Source: Propionibacteriaceae bacterium UBA7704
Lineage (GTDB): Bacteria; Actinomycetota; Actinomycetes; Propionibacteriales; Propionibacteriaceae
Length of the DNA stretch: 11,869 nt
Assembly: GCA_002482525.1 (NCBI GenBank)
Contig: DLGC01000005.1
Span: 109,244 to 121,112, forward strand
Reading direction: 5' to 3'
In this document: one piece after another, positions 1 through 5,852 of the stretch
Layout of the letters: each line of letters starts with the position of its first letter
Position numbering within the stretch: the first letter of the stretch is position 1
Notes under the pieces: model-generated
Database searches by the model: none
Seen by the model: only the letters and a program-made list of their open reading frames with translations
What the model was told of the DNA's origin: nothing
Translations under genes and position numbers: made by a program

Positions 1-819
1 AGCCGGAGGGCCACCGAAGCCGCCACCGGCACCGGGAGCACCACCGCGACCGGGGCCACCACCGGGGCGTCCGCCGCGACCGCCGGCACCAGGACGTCCA
101 CCCTGACCGGCGCGGGCCGGAGCACCAGCGCCGCCGTTGGCGGCAGTCTTGGGCATCATGCCCGGATTCGGGCGCGGCACTCCTGCCACGCCACCACCGG
201 GACGCGGCGGACGATCACTGCGCTGACCGGGCCCACGGTCGTTGAACGGACGCTCGGAGCGCCCGGCATTGTCCGGACGCGGGCGCTGCACGCCCATGCC
301 CTGACGGGATGCGAAGGGGTTGTTCCCCGGACGCGGGGCGCCCGGACGACGGGAGTTGCTGCCGGGAAGTCCGCCGGTACCACCGGGACGGGGCCCGGGG
401 CGGGGCCTCGGCACGGCCGGGCTCGGCGCCGGAGTTGCTTTGGCGGCCGGGGTTTCGGCGGGCTTGGCCGCAGGCTTGGATTCGGCCTTTGCCTCGGGTG
501 CGACAGGTTCTGCAACCGGTGCCGCGGTCGGCGCGGAGGTCGGGGCAGGCGTCTCAGCTTTGGGTTCCTGCTTGGCCTCAGCTGCGGGCGCGGCAGGCTT
601 GCGCGGGGCCGGCTTGGCCTCAGACCTGGCCGGTTTGGCCTCAGCTGCGGGTGCCGTCTTCTCTGCGGACGCTTTCTCGCGCAGCTTGCGGACGACGGGG
701 GCCTCGATGGTCGAGGATGCGGAACGCACAAACTCCCCCATGTCATTGAGGGTCTGTAAAAGTTCCTTGCTTTCGAGTCCGAGCTCTTTCGCAAGCTCGT
801 AGACGCGGACCTTAGCCAC
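1..819 (-). CDS. infB: Translation initiation factor IF-2, N-terminal part (3' end outside window)
   Basis: IF-2 is the GTPase that brings initiator fMet-tRNA to the 30S subunit and promotes subunit joining. Only 273 codons are in the window; the G domain and C-terminal tRNA-binding domains lie beyond position 1. Residues 1-45 form the small helical IF2_N domain, beginning MAKVRVYELAKELGLESKEL. From about residue 46 to the edge the protein is a disordered linker: first Ala/Lys/Glu/Pro-rich with repeated AEAKP-like units, then Pro/Arg/Gly-rich, ending in runs of GGRGG and GGPGRGG type. Such linkers are typical of high-GC actinobacterial IF-2. The start is GTG at 817-819, chosen because a good ribosome binding site (GAAGGAGAG, plus 822-830) precedes it and the IF2_N domain begins at once. 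ylxR lies 165 bp upstream on the same strand. Identity is secure. Confidence 0.96.
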   Translation of the reverse strand, partial: MAKVRVYELAKELGLESKELLQTLNDMGEFVRSASSTIEAPVVRKLREKASAEKTAPAAEAKPARSEAKPAPRKPAAPAAEAKQEPKAETPAPTSAPTAAPVAEPVAPEAKAESKPAAKPAETPAAKATPAPSPAVPRPRPGPRPGGTGGLPGSNSRRPGAPRPGNNPFASRQGMGVQRPRPDNAGRSERPFNDRGPGQRSDRPPRPGGGVAGVPRPNPGMMPKTAANGGAGAPARAGQGGRPGAGGRGGRPGGGPGRGGAPGAGGGFGGPPA

Positions 820-925
820 TACTCTCCTTCAGGTCCACGCAGGCGCGTTGGACCACCTAGTTCGGTTTGCTCATTTCGAGATACTCATCGAGTGGTCATG
901 AGCGTTAGCCCACTTTCGGGTTGGT

Positions 926-946
926 GTTCACCTCGGATCGGTGAAC
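926..946 (-). repeat. Perfect 7-bp inverted repeat in the ylxR-infB gap
   Basis: GTTCACC (926-932) and GGTGAAC (940-946) are perfect inverted arms around a 7-nt centre, about 107 nt upstream of the infB start. In RNA it would be a hairpin in the infB leader; as DNA it could be a dimeric operator. There is no T-run after it on the minus strand, so a classical terminator is unlikely. Role unknown. The rest of the 820-984 gap shows no promoter I would defend. Confidence 0.4.
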
Positions 947-984
947 GCGCGCTGTGCAGTCTATCGCCCTCGAGGCTCAATGAC

Positions 985-1227
985 TCAATCGGCACTCAGC
1001 GTGGCCAACACCTCGGCGACCTGATCCGGGTCCAACGCAGTTCGCAGGCCTCGGGCAAACACCCGCACCGGCGCTTTGGCGGCACAGGAGCGATGCAGAT
1101 AGCACCCTCGTCCGGGCAGTCGTCGATCCGCATCGACGACCAGCACTCGGTCGACCCCCACCATTCGCACCAGATGAGACTGGGGTGCGCGATTCCGGCA
1201 GACGACACAGGTGCGGACGGGTTCCAT
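985..1227 (-). CDS. ylxR: YlxR family (DUF448) nucleic-acid-binding protein
   Basis: This 80-residue protein matches the YlxR/DUF448 family, small basic proteins almost always encoded between nusA and infB and thought to bind RNA or DNA. The sequence opens MEPVRTCVVCRNRAP, with Cys7 and Cys10 as a CxxC pair. The family core GRGCYLHRSCAAKAPVRVFA follows at 39-58, with Cys42 and Cys48, so a four-Cys metal-binding arrangement is possible. The length is normal. The ATG at 1225-1227 has no Shine-Dalgarno sequence, but a TAGACT hexamer sits 8 nt upstream (plus 1236-1241). This fits a nearly leaderless transcript starting here. infB follows 165 bp downstream. Unlike the usual arrangement, nusA is not immediately upstream; a plus-strand gene lies between. 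Confidence 0.93.
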   Translation of the reverse strand: MEPVRTCVVCRNRAPQSHLVRMVGVDRVLVVDADRRLPGRGCYLHRSCAAKAPVRVFARGLRTALDPDQVAEVLATLSAD

Positions 1228-1235
1228 GGCTCAGC

Positions 1236-1241
1236 AGTCTA
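1236..1241 (-). promoter_or_regulatory. Candidate -10 box for (near-)leaderless ylxR-infB transcript
   Basis: On the minus strand the hexamer reads TAGACT, matching the actinobacterial TANNNT -10 pattern. It ends 8 nt before the ylxR ATG, which would place the transcript start within about 0-2 nt of the start codon. No good -35 is visible 16-19 nt upstream. The call rests on the hexamer, the lack of a ribosome binding site for ylxR, and the need for a promoter downstream of the opposing gene. Confidence 0.4.
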
Positions 1242-1335
1242 GGCGGCGCATTACACAGCGAACACCCAGCCAAGGCGGAGCAATGACACAGCCGACTCGA
1301 CTTTTCTGGTGTCCATCGAACCAACGAGGAGCTAC

Positions 1336-1848
1336 ATGAACAGCAAGCAGCGCATCGGACTGGCGATCGGCGGGGGCGTCCTCGCTGTGGGAGCCGCGGT
1401 GGGAGTCGGCGCGATGGCCGCGAATTTGGCGGGCTCCGACACGACCACTCAAGGTACGTCCGGCTATGGCCAAGGCCCCGGAGGCGGTATGGGCCAGAAC
1501 CGACAGCTCGACACCACCGAGATGGCCACGGCATTGGCCGAGAAGTTGGGCGTGGACGAGTCTGCGGTGAAGACCGCCTTGGACAATGCGATGCAGGCAT
1601 CGCGCCCGTCCGACGGCAACGGCACCCCTCCCAGCGGTGCACCGAGCGGCGCCCCCACTGGGGCCGCCCCGTCCGGGGGTCCCAATACCGGTGGCGGCGG
1701 ACGCAACACCGAGATGCTCACCGCGATGGCATCCGCCATCGCAACCGAACTCAATCTCGACCAGAGCACAGTACTGACCGCACTCCAAGAGGTGTGGGCC
1801 GAGTACGGCCCTGGGGCCAATCAGCCTTCCAGTCAGCCGACATCCTGA
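1336..1848 (+). CDS. Small membrane-anchored or secreted protein with two related helical segments, function unknown
   Basis: I do not recognise this 170-residue protein. It starts MNSKQRIGLAIGGG, a short basic N-terminus followed by a Gly/Ala/Val hydrophobic stretch at about 6-33. This is a signal peptide or single membrane anchor; AMAA would be a possible cleavage site. After a Gly-rich spacer come two similar segments at about 58-88 and 123-155, sharing a pattern like MA-A-A--L--D-S-V-TAL (11 of 24 identities by eye). A Pro/Gly/Ala/Ser-rich linker (89-122) joins them, and the tail is hydrophilic. The start is ATG at 1336 because GAGGAG at 1326-1331 precedes it; the upstream in-frame GTG at 1309 has no such site. 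The gene is plus-strand, convergent with nusA and divergent from ylxR, so it interrupts a conserved operon. Base composition looks like its neighbours. Confidence 0.8.
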   Translation: MNSKQRIGLAIGGGVLAVGAAVGVGAMAANLAGSDTTTQGTSGYGQGPGGGMGQNRQLDTTEMATALAEKLGVDESAVKTALDNAMQASRPSDGNGTPPSGAPSGAPTGAAPSGGPNTGGGGRNTEMLTAMASAIATELNLDQSTVLTALQEVWAEYGPGANQPSSQPTS

Positions 1849-1883
1849 CGCCGAGTGGGTCAGGTGCGAGGACTCACTCGGCG
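1849..1883. terminator. Shared hairpin between the convergent small-protein gene and nusA
   Basis: CGCCGAGTGGGTC (1849-1861) pairs with GACTCACTCGGCG (1871-1883), giving a 13-bp stem with one G-T wobble and a 9-nt loop. The hairpin starts directly after the plus-strand stop codon (1846-1848) and covers the nusA stop (1874-1876). It can therefore fold in both transcripts. No T-tract follows on either strand, which is common in high-GC actinobacteria but makes termination an inference. If it works it isolates nusA from ylxR-infB. Confidence 0.6.
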
Positions 1884-2842
1884 GTATCGGAGCGAATGTC
1901 GATTCGCCAGCCGGTAAGCCGGGCGGCCAGCCTGGCGTTCTGCCCTTCGCGGCCGATCGCCAGGCTGAGCTGGTAATCGGGCACGACGACCCGTGCCGCT
2001 TTCGCTCCAGGGTCGACCACAGTGACCGACGTCACCTTGGCGGGGCTGAGAGCCTGCGCCACGAACACCTCAGGTTCGTCGGAGTAGTCGATGATGTCGA
2101 TCTTCTCCTCGTTCAGCTCGTGCATGACCGCACGCACCCGCTGACCCATCGGACCGATGCAGGCTCCCTTGGCCGAGACATCAGGGTTATGGCTGACGAC
2201 AGCGATCTTGGTGCGGTGCCCTGCCTCGCGCGCGATGGCCTTGATCTCGACGGTGCCCTGCTCAATTTCTGGGACTTCCATCGCGAAAAGCTTGGCCACA
2301 AGGCTCGGATGGGTTCGCGAGACCACCACCTGGGGACCTCGGAGTTCTCGGCGCACGCTGACGACGAACACGCGCAGACGCTTGCCGTGGCTGTAGTCCT
2401 CGCCGGGAGCTTGCTCAGCGGCGGGAAGGATCGCCTCGATGCTGCCCAGATCAATACGCACGACGCGCGGGTCGCGATCCTGCTGGACGATCCCGAGCAG
2501 GATGTCGCCCTCGGAACCGGCGAAGTGGCCGTACTTCTGTTCGTCCTCGGCCTCGCGCAGCCGTTGGAAGATGACCTGGCGCGCCGTTGCGGCCGCGACG
2601 CGTCCGAACCCCTCGGGGGTGTGATCGAATTCTCCGATGGTGTTTCCCTCATCATCGAGTTCGGGAGCCAGCACACTCACTTTGCCGCTGCGTCGGTCGA
2701 TGTCCACCCGGGCGCCATCGATCGCACCGGGGGTCTTGGCGTAGGCATTCAGAAGTGCCTCGCTGAGCGCACTCAGCAGCACCTCCATACTGATTTCCTT
2801 GTCGCGTTCCAGCGCCTTCAGGGCGCTCAGGTCGACATCCAT
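1874..2842 (-). CDS. nusA: Transcription termination/antitermination factor NusA
   Basis: NusA binds RNA polymerase and nascent RNA, and controls pausing, termination and rRNA antitermination. The 322 residues show the usual bacterial layout. The N-terminal polymerase-binding domain is at 1-105 (MDVDLSALKALERDKEIS), followed by an S1 domain at about 108-175. KH1 lies at about 178-250 with GPMG at 230-233, and KH2 at about 255-318 with GREG at 297-300. The C-terminal acidic repeats of E. coli NusA are absent, as in most Gram-positive forms. The start is ATG at 2840-2842, supported by GAGGAGG (plus 2849-2855) 6 nt upstream; the longer frame to 2866 would overlap rimP and has no such support. 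The rimP stop is 1 nt upstream, so translation is probably coupled. Its 3' end converges on a plus-strand gene. Confidence 0.97.
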   Translation of the reverse strand: MDVDLSALKALERDKEISMEVLLSALSEALLNAYAKTPGAIDGARVDIDRRSGKVSVLAPELDDEGNTIGEFDHTPEGFGRVAAATARQVIFQRLREAEDEQKYGHFAGSEGDILLGIVQQDRDPRVVRIDLGSIEAILPAAEQAPGEDYSHGKRLRVFVVSVRRELRGPQVVVSRTHPSLVAKLFAMEVPEIEQGTVEIKAIAREAGHRTKIAVVSHNPDVSAKGACIGPMGQRVRAVMHELNEEKIDIIDYSDEPEVFVAQALSPAKVTSVTVVDPGAKAARVVVPDYQLSLAIGREGQNARLAARLTGWRIDIRSDTAE

Positions 2843-2843
2843 G

Positions 2844-3335
2844 TCAGGCCTCCTCATTGTCGTCATCGGAGCCGGCGATGGGCCGATTCAGTTCCAGTTG
2901 GACTGTTGCTTTGGTGATCTGGGCCAATGCCACCGGTTGGCTGGCTGCACCGACCTGCAGTTCCACCTCGTCGTCGGTCACGCTCACGATGCGTCCGGTG
3001 ATCTCGGACTCGGGCGTTACTACGGTGATCAGGCGTCCGGTGTTGCGCCGGAAGTGTTTGGTCTCGGTCAGCGGCTGGGTGACGCCTCGGGAGGAAACCT
3101 CCAAGGTGTAGGGCTTGCCGCGCGAGACATCGCTGGCGTCCATGCTCGCCGAGATGCTGCGGGTGGCCTCGGCGATCTGATCCAGCGACGGTCCGTGGCC
3201 GTCGGGGCCGTCGCCGTCGAGGAAGATCCGCACGATCGAACGCTTGCCGGCGGAGGTGATCTCGATTCGGTCAATCTCCAGGTCGTGAGCGGCAACCACC
3301 GGGTCAAGGAGTGTGCTGATATCAGTGGAAAGCAC
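2844..3335 (-). CDS. rimP: Ribosome maturation factor RimP
   Basis: RimP (DUF150, formerly YhbC) assists late maturation of the 30S subunit. The 163-residue product has the N-terminal domain at about 5-85 (GKRSIVRIFLDGDG, then the family segment YTLEVSSRGVTQPL). The C-terminal SH3-like domain is at about 88-152 (FRRNTGRLITVV). It ends in an acidic tail, DDDNEEA. The start is GTG at 3333-3335 with GAGG (plus 3342-3345) 6 nt upstream. The stop codon is 1 nt from the nusA ATG, and the nusA ribosome binding site lies inside the last rimP codons, which marks a coupled pair. proS lies 96 bp upstream on the same strand, and read-through from it is plausible. Confidence 0.95.
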   Translation of the reverse strand: MLSTDISTLLDPVVAAHDLEIDRIEITSAGKRSIVRIFLDGDGPDGHGPSLDQIAEATRSISASMDASDVSRGKPYTLEVSSRGVTQPLTETKHFRRNTGRLITVVTPESEITGRIVSVTDDEVELQVGAASQPVALAQITKATVQLELNRPIAGSDDDNEEA

Positions 3336-3370
3336 CTGCTGCCTCGATCCGGTTTTTGGATGTGATTGTG

Positions 3371-3385
3371 GCCGGTTGCACCGGC
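3371..3385 (-). repeat. Short hairpin in the proS-rimP gap
   Basis: GCCGGT, 3-nt loop TGC, ACCGGC: a perfect 6-bp stem with a tight loop, about 35 nt upstream of the rimP start. There is no T-run after it on the minus strand. It could be a weak terminator or a leader structure of rimP. Together with the hairpin at 3421-3441 it is one of two stems in this 96-bp gap. Confidence 0.35.
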
Positions 3386-3420
3386 GCGTTGGGGTACCGC
3401 TTGGCGACCATCCTAGGCGG

Positions 3421-3441
3421 TCGCGGCCGATTCAGCCGCGA
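3421..3441 (-). terminator. Hairpin overlapping the proS stop codon
   Basis: TCGCGGC (3421-3427) and GCCGCGA (3435-3441) form a perfect 7-bp stem around CGATTCA, which contains the proS stop codon (TGA, plus 3432-3434). No T-tract follows on the minus strand. It may protect the mRNA end or attenuate read-through into rimP; a strong terminator is not indicated. Confidence 0.35.
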
Positions 3442-5216
3442 ACCACCCCCACCAGGTGTGCGACAGCGTCTCCGATCGGCACCTCAAGGCGCTCCCCACT
3501 AGCGCGATCACGAACCTCGACCAGGCCATCGGCCAAACCGCGTCCGACGACCACGGAGGTGGGCATGCCCATCACTTCCGCATCGGTGAACTTCACTCCG
3601 GGGCTGGCTTTGCGGTCGTCGAGGAGGACCCGCAGCCCGGCGGCGTCGAGATCCTGGGCCAGTTTCTCGGCGGCGGTAGCGATCTCGTCTCCCTTGCCGG
3701 TGGCCAAGACCTGAACGTCGAAGGGAGCCAGGGCGCGCGGCCAGCTCAATCCGCGGTCATCGCAGGTGGACTCCGCGACGGCGGCGACCGCACGCGACAC
3801 CCCCACCCCGTAGGAGCCCATCGTCACCGTGACCAGCTTGCCGTTCTCGTCGAGCACCTTCAGACCGAGCGCCTCGGCGTATTTGCGCCCCAACTGGAAG
3901 ATGTGACCCATCTCAATGCCCCGGGCCAGACTCAGCGGACCCGAACCATCCGGCGCCGGGTCGCCTTCGCGCACCTCGGCGACATCGATCACACCATCGG
4001 ACGTGAAATCCCGACCGGCCACCACATTCAACTGGTGTGTATCGGCACGGTTGGCCCCGGTGATCCAGGACGTGCCGGCAACCACCCGCGGGTCGGTCAG
4101 GTAGCGCACCGCGCTCAGGCCTTTGGTGCCGAGGAACTGTACAACGCCGGATTCGGTGACCTGGACCGGCCCGATGTAGCCCTTGACCAGCGCAGGATGC
4201 GCTGCGAAATCCTCGTCGGTGGCGGCGACGGCCTCTGCGGGGGCGACCGCGGCTTCCAGTCGCTTCACATCGACGTCACGGTCACCGGGGAGTCCGACGA
4301 TGAGGAGTTCGGAGCTACCGTCGGGATGCTGCAGCGTGAAGACCACATTCTTCAAAGTGTCGGCCGCCGTCCAGGGGCCTTCGGCGCGAGGGAACTGAGC
4401 GTTCACAGCATCCACCAGCTCGGCGATGGTGCCGGTAGCCGGGGTGTCGATCTCGGTGACCGGCCCGACGCCGGCGGGATCCTGCTGCGGGGGTGCAGTG
4501 ACCCGGACCGCCTCAACATTCGCGGCATAGCCGCCGGGCGAGCGAACGAAGGTGTCTTCGCCGTTGTCGGCGATCGCAAGGAACTCTTCCGAGGCCGAGC
4601 CCCCCATCGCTCCGGACATCGCCTGCACGATCACATAGTCCAAGCCCAGCCGATCGAAGATCCTGATGTAGGCCTCGCGATGGTTGGCGTAGCTGGCGTC
4701 CAGGCCTGCGTCATTGACGTCGAAGGAGTAGGAGTCCTTCATCACGAATTCGCGCCCACGCAGGATGCCCGCGCGCGGGCGGGCCTCGTCGCGGTACTTG
4801 ATCTGAATCTGGTACAGCGACAGCGGCAGGTCCTTGTAGGAGGAGTACAGGTCCTTCACCAGCAGGGTGAACATCTCTTCGTGGGTGGGGCCGAGCAGGT
4901 AGTCACCACCCTTGCGGTCGACCAGCCGGAACAGGTTCGCGCCGTACTCGGTCCACCGATTGCTGGCTTCGTAGGGCTCGCGAGGCAGCAGGCCAGGGAA
5001 GCGCACCTCTTGGGCACCGATGGCGTCCATCTCCTCACGCACGATCTGCTCGACGTTCTGCAGCACCCGCAGACCCAGCGGGAGCCAGGAGTAGATGCCG
5101 GGAGCGACTCGGCGGATGTAGCCGGCTCGCACCAGCCAGCGATGGCTGGGCACTTCCGCGTCGGCGGGGTCTTCACGGAGGGTGCGGAAGAACAGTTGGG
5201 ACATTCGCGTGATCAC
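3432..5216 (-). CDS. proS: Prolyl-tRNA synthetase, bacterial type with INS editing domain
   Basis: ProRS joins proline to tRNA-Pro with ATP. The 594-residue product has the bacterial class II layout. The catalytic core has the GPTHEE motif at 109-114, motif 2 around 140-159 (KYRDEARPRAGILRGREF) and motif 3 at 467-475 (GSYGVGVSR). The inserted editing domain lies at about 225-405; Lys289 in ADTLKNVVF is probably the counterpart of the E. coli editing lysine. The C-terminal anticodon-binding domain is at about 497-594. The INS domain hydrolyses Ala-tRNA-Pro. The start is GTG at 5214-5216, or ATG at 5202-5204, which gives the family-typical MSQLFFRTLRED. Neither has a ribosome binding site, but TAAGAT ends 6 nt before the GTG, favouring a leaderless GTG start. 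The gene is divergent from a YbaK-like deacylase. Confidence 0.97.
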   Translation of the reverse strand: MITRMSQLFFRTLREDPADAEVPSHRWLVRAGYIRRVAPGIYSWLPLGLRVLQNVEQIVREEMDAIGAQEVRFPGLLPREPYEASNRWTEYGANLFRLVDRKGGDYLLGPTHEEMFTLLVKDLYSSYKDLPLSLYQIQIKYRDEARPRAGILRGREFVMKDSYSFDVNDAGLDASYANHREAYIRIFDRLGLDYVIVQAMSGAMGGSASEEFLAIADNGEDTFVRSPGGYAANVEAVRVTAPPQQDPAGVGPVTEIDTPATGTIAELVDAVNAQFPRAEGPWTAADTLKNVVFTLQHPDGSSELLIVGLPGDRDVDVKRLEAAVAPAEAVAATDEDFAAHPALVKGYIGPVQVTESGVVQFLGTKGLSAVRYLTDPRVVAGTSWITGANRADTHQLNVVAGRDFTSDGVIDVAEVREGDPAPDGSGPLSLARGIEMGHIFQLGRKYAEALGLKVLDENGKLVTVTMGSYGVGVSRAVAAVAESTCDDRGLSWPRALAPFDVQVLATGKGDEIATAAEKLAQDLDAAGLRVLLDDRKASPGVKFTDAEVMGMPTSVVVGRGLADGLVEVRDRASGERLEVPIGDAVAHLVGVVRG

Positions 5217-5222
5217 CGGGCG

Positions 5223-5228
5223 ATCTTA
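5223..5228 (-). promoter_or_regulatory. Candidate -10 box for leaderless proS
   Basis: The minus strand reads TAAGAT, a good TANNNT -10 hexamer, followed by CGCCCG and then the GTG start. That spacing puts transcription initiation at the start codon itself. There is no Shine-Dalgarno before either possible proS start. The -35 region is weak (TTGTCG about 20 nt upstream at best). Confidence 0.5.
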
Positions 5229-5245
5229 TCGTTGCTGGTAACACC

Positions 5246-5320
5246 CTTCGACAAGCTCAGCGAGCGATGCTTCGCCAAACTCAGGGAGCGAGCCGTGCCC
5301 GTTGGCTGAGCCTGTCGAAG
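5246..5320. repeat. Three copies of a 21-bp repeat (two direct, one inverted), REP-like
   Basis: Copies lie at 5246-5266 and 5270-5290 (same orientation, 18 of 21 identical) and at 5300-5320 (inverted, 18 of 21 identical to the first copy). The core is CTTCGACARGCTCAG. Copies 1 and 3 can pair over 14 of 15 core bases into a hairpin with copy 2 in the loop. From memory, similar CTTCGACARGCTCAG palindromes are scattered through many high-GC actinobacterial genomes, so this looks like a dispersed intergenic repeat. It fills most of the 126-bp gap between divergent proS and the deacylase gene. Confidence 0.75.
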
Positions 5321-5342
5321 CCCGCGCCACTCACCTGACACC

Positions 5343-5831
5343 ATGTGCTCTGTGAGCCAATCTGAGATCCATCCCAGTGCAGTGAAAGTCGCAACCTTCC
5401 TGGCCGACGCCGGGCATCCCCACGAGGTGGTGATGCTGCCGGTCACCGGGCGCACCGCAGCCGACGCCGCCGCAGCGCTGGGCGTGGAGCTGGGTCAGAT
5501 CGCCAAGAGCATCGTGTTCCGGCGTAAGTCCGATGATGCGGCGGTGCTGGTGGTGACCTCCGGCGACCTACGCGTGGATGAGAAGAAGGTCGCGGCGATC
5601 GTCGGCAAGCTCGGCCGCGCCGATGCCGATTTCGTCAAAACTGCCACCGGCTTCTCCATTGGCGGGGTCTCCCCCGTCGCCCACACCACGCCACCGGTGA
5701 TGCTGATCGATGCCGAACTGTTCCGCTTCAACGAGATCTGGGCGGCTGCCGGCCATCCCCACGCAGTGTTCCCGCTGAGCCCGACGGAGTTGGTTGAGCT
5801 CACCGGAGCCGAAACCGCCGATGTCACCTAG
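5343..5831 (+). CDS. YbaK/EbsC family aminoacyl-tRNA deacylase (trans-editing)
   Basis: Free-standing homologue of the ProRS INS editing domain. This family hydrolyses mischarged tRNAs in trans, for example Cys-tRNA-Pro by E. coli YbaK. The 162 residues form one domain. Visible family features are the conserved lysine in QIAKSIVFRR (Lys55), VVTSGDLRVDEKKVA at about 70-84, the GFSIGGVSPVAH loop at 103-114, and GHPHAVF at 137-143. The exact subgroup and tRNA substrate cannot be read from sequence by eye. It is divergent from proS, whose own INS domain handles Ala-tRNA-Pro, so a complementary editing role is plausible. The start is uncertain: ATG 5343 is used, GTG 5352 is an alternative, and neither has a clear ribosome binding site. 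It converges with the ABC ATPase gene 11 bp away. Confidence 0.9.
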   Translation: MCSVSQSEIHPSAVKVATFLADAGHPHEVVMLPVTGRTAADAAAALGVELGQIAKSIVFRRKSDDAAVLVVTSGDLRVDEKKVAAIVGKLGRADADFVKTATGFSIGGVSPVAHTTPPVMLIDAELFRFNEIWAAAGHPHAVFPLSPTELVELTGAETADVT

Positions 5832-5836
5832 ATCAC

Positions 5837-5852
5837 ACCGGATCAGTCCGGT
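5837..5852. terminator. Candidate bidirectional hairpin between deacylase and ABC ATPase genes
   Basis: ACCGGATCAGTCCGGT is a perfect 6-bp stem with a 4-nt loop, placed between the convergent stops (5829-5831 on plus, 5843-5845 on minus) and covering the ATPase stop. There is no T-tract on either side. Position suggests a shared terminator; the stem is short, so confidence is low. Confidence 0.4.

Noticed and set aside
320..802. Plus-strand Ala/Gly-rich frame opposite infB
   Set aside because: It is a shadow of the low-complexity IF-2 linker; the minus strand gives the recognisable IF2_N domain and a good ribosome binding site.
977..1788. Minus-strand frames across the inserted plus-strand gene and ylxR
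   Set aside because: They lack family-like sequence and overlap ylxR or the plus-strand gene, whose anchor, repeat pattern and ribosome binding site are more convincing.
1228..1883. Insertion sequence or integrated element as the source of the gene between nusA and ylxR
   Set aside because: I found no terminal inverted repeats, target duplication or transposase remnant; the only palindrome is the shared 3' hairpin.
2120..2917. 265-codon plus-strand frame opposite nusA
   Set aside because: Shadow frame; nusA on the minus strand is certain.
3336..3431. A small ORF between proS and rimP
   Set aside because: Only 96 bp are available and contain hairpins; no start with a ribosome binding site and useful length was found.
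3456..5309. 617-codon plus-strand open frame opposite proS
   Set aside because: It is the mirror of the proS reading frame in GC-rich DNA. The proS protein has complete catalytic, editing and anticodon domains, while the plus-strand translation resembles nothing.
5246..5320. CRISPR-like direct repeats
   Set aside because: Only three copies, one of them inverted, with spacers of 3 and 9 nt; this is a REP-like cluster.
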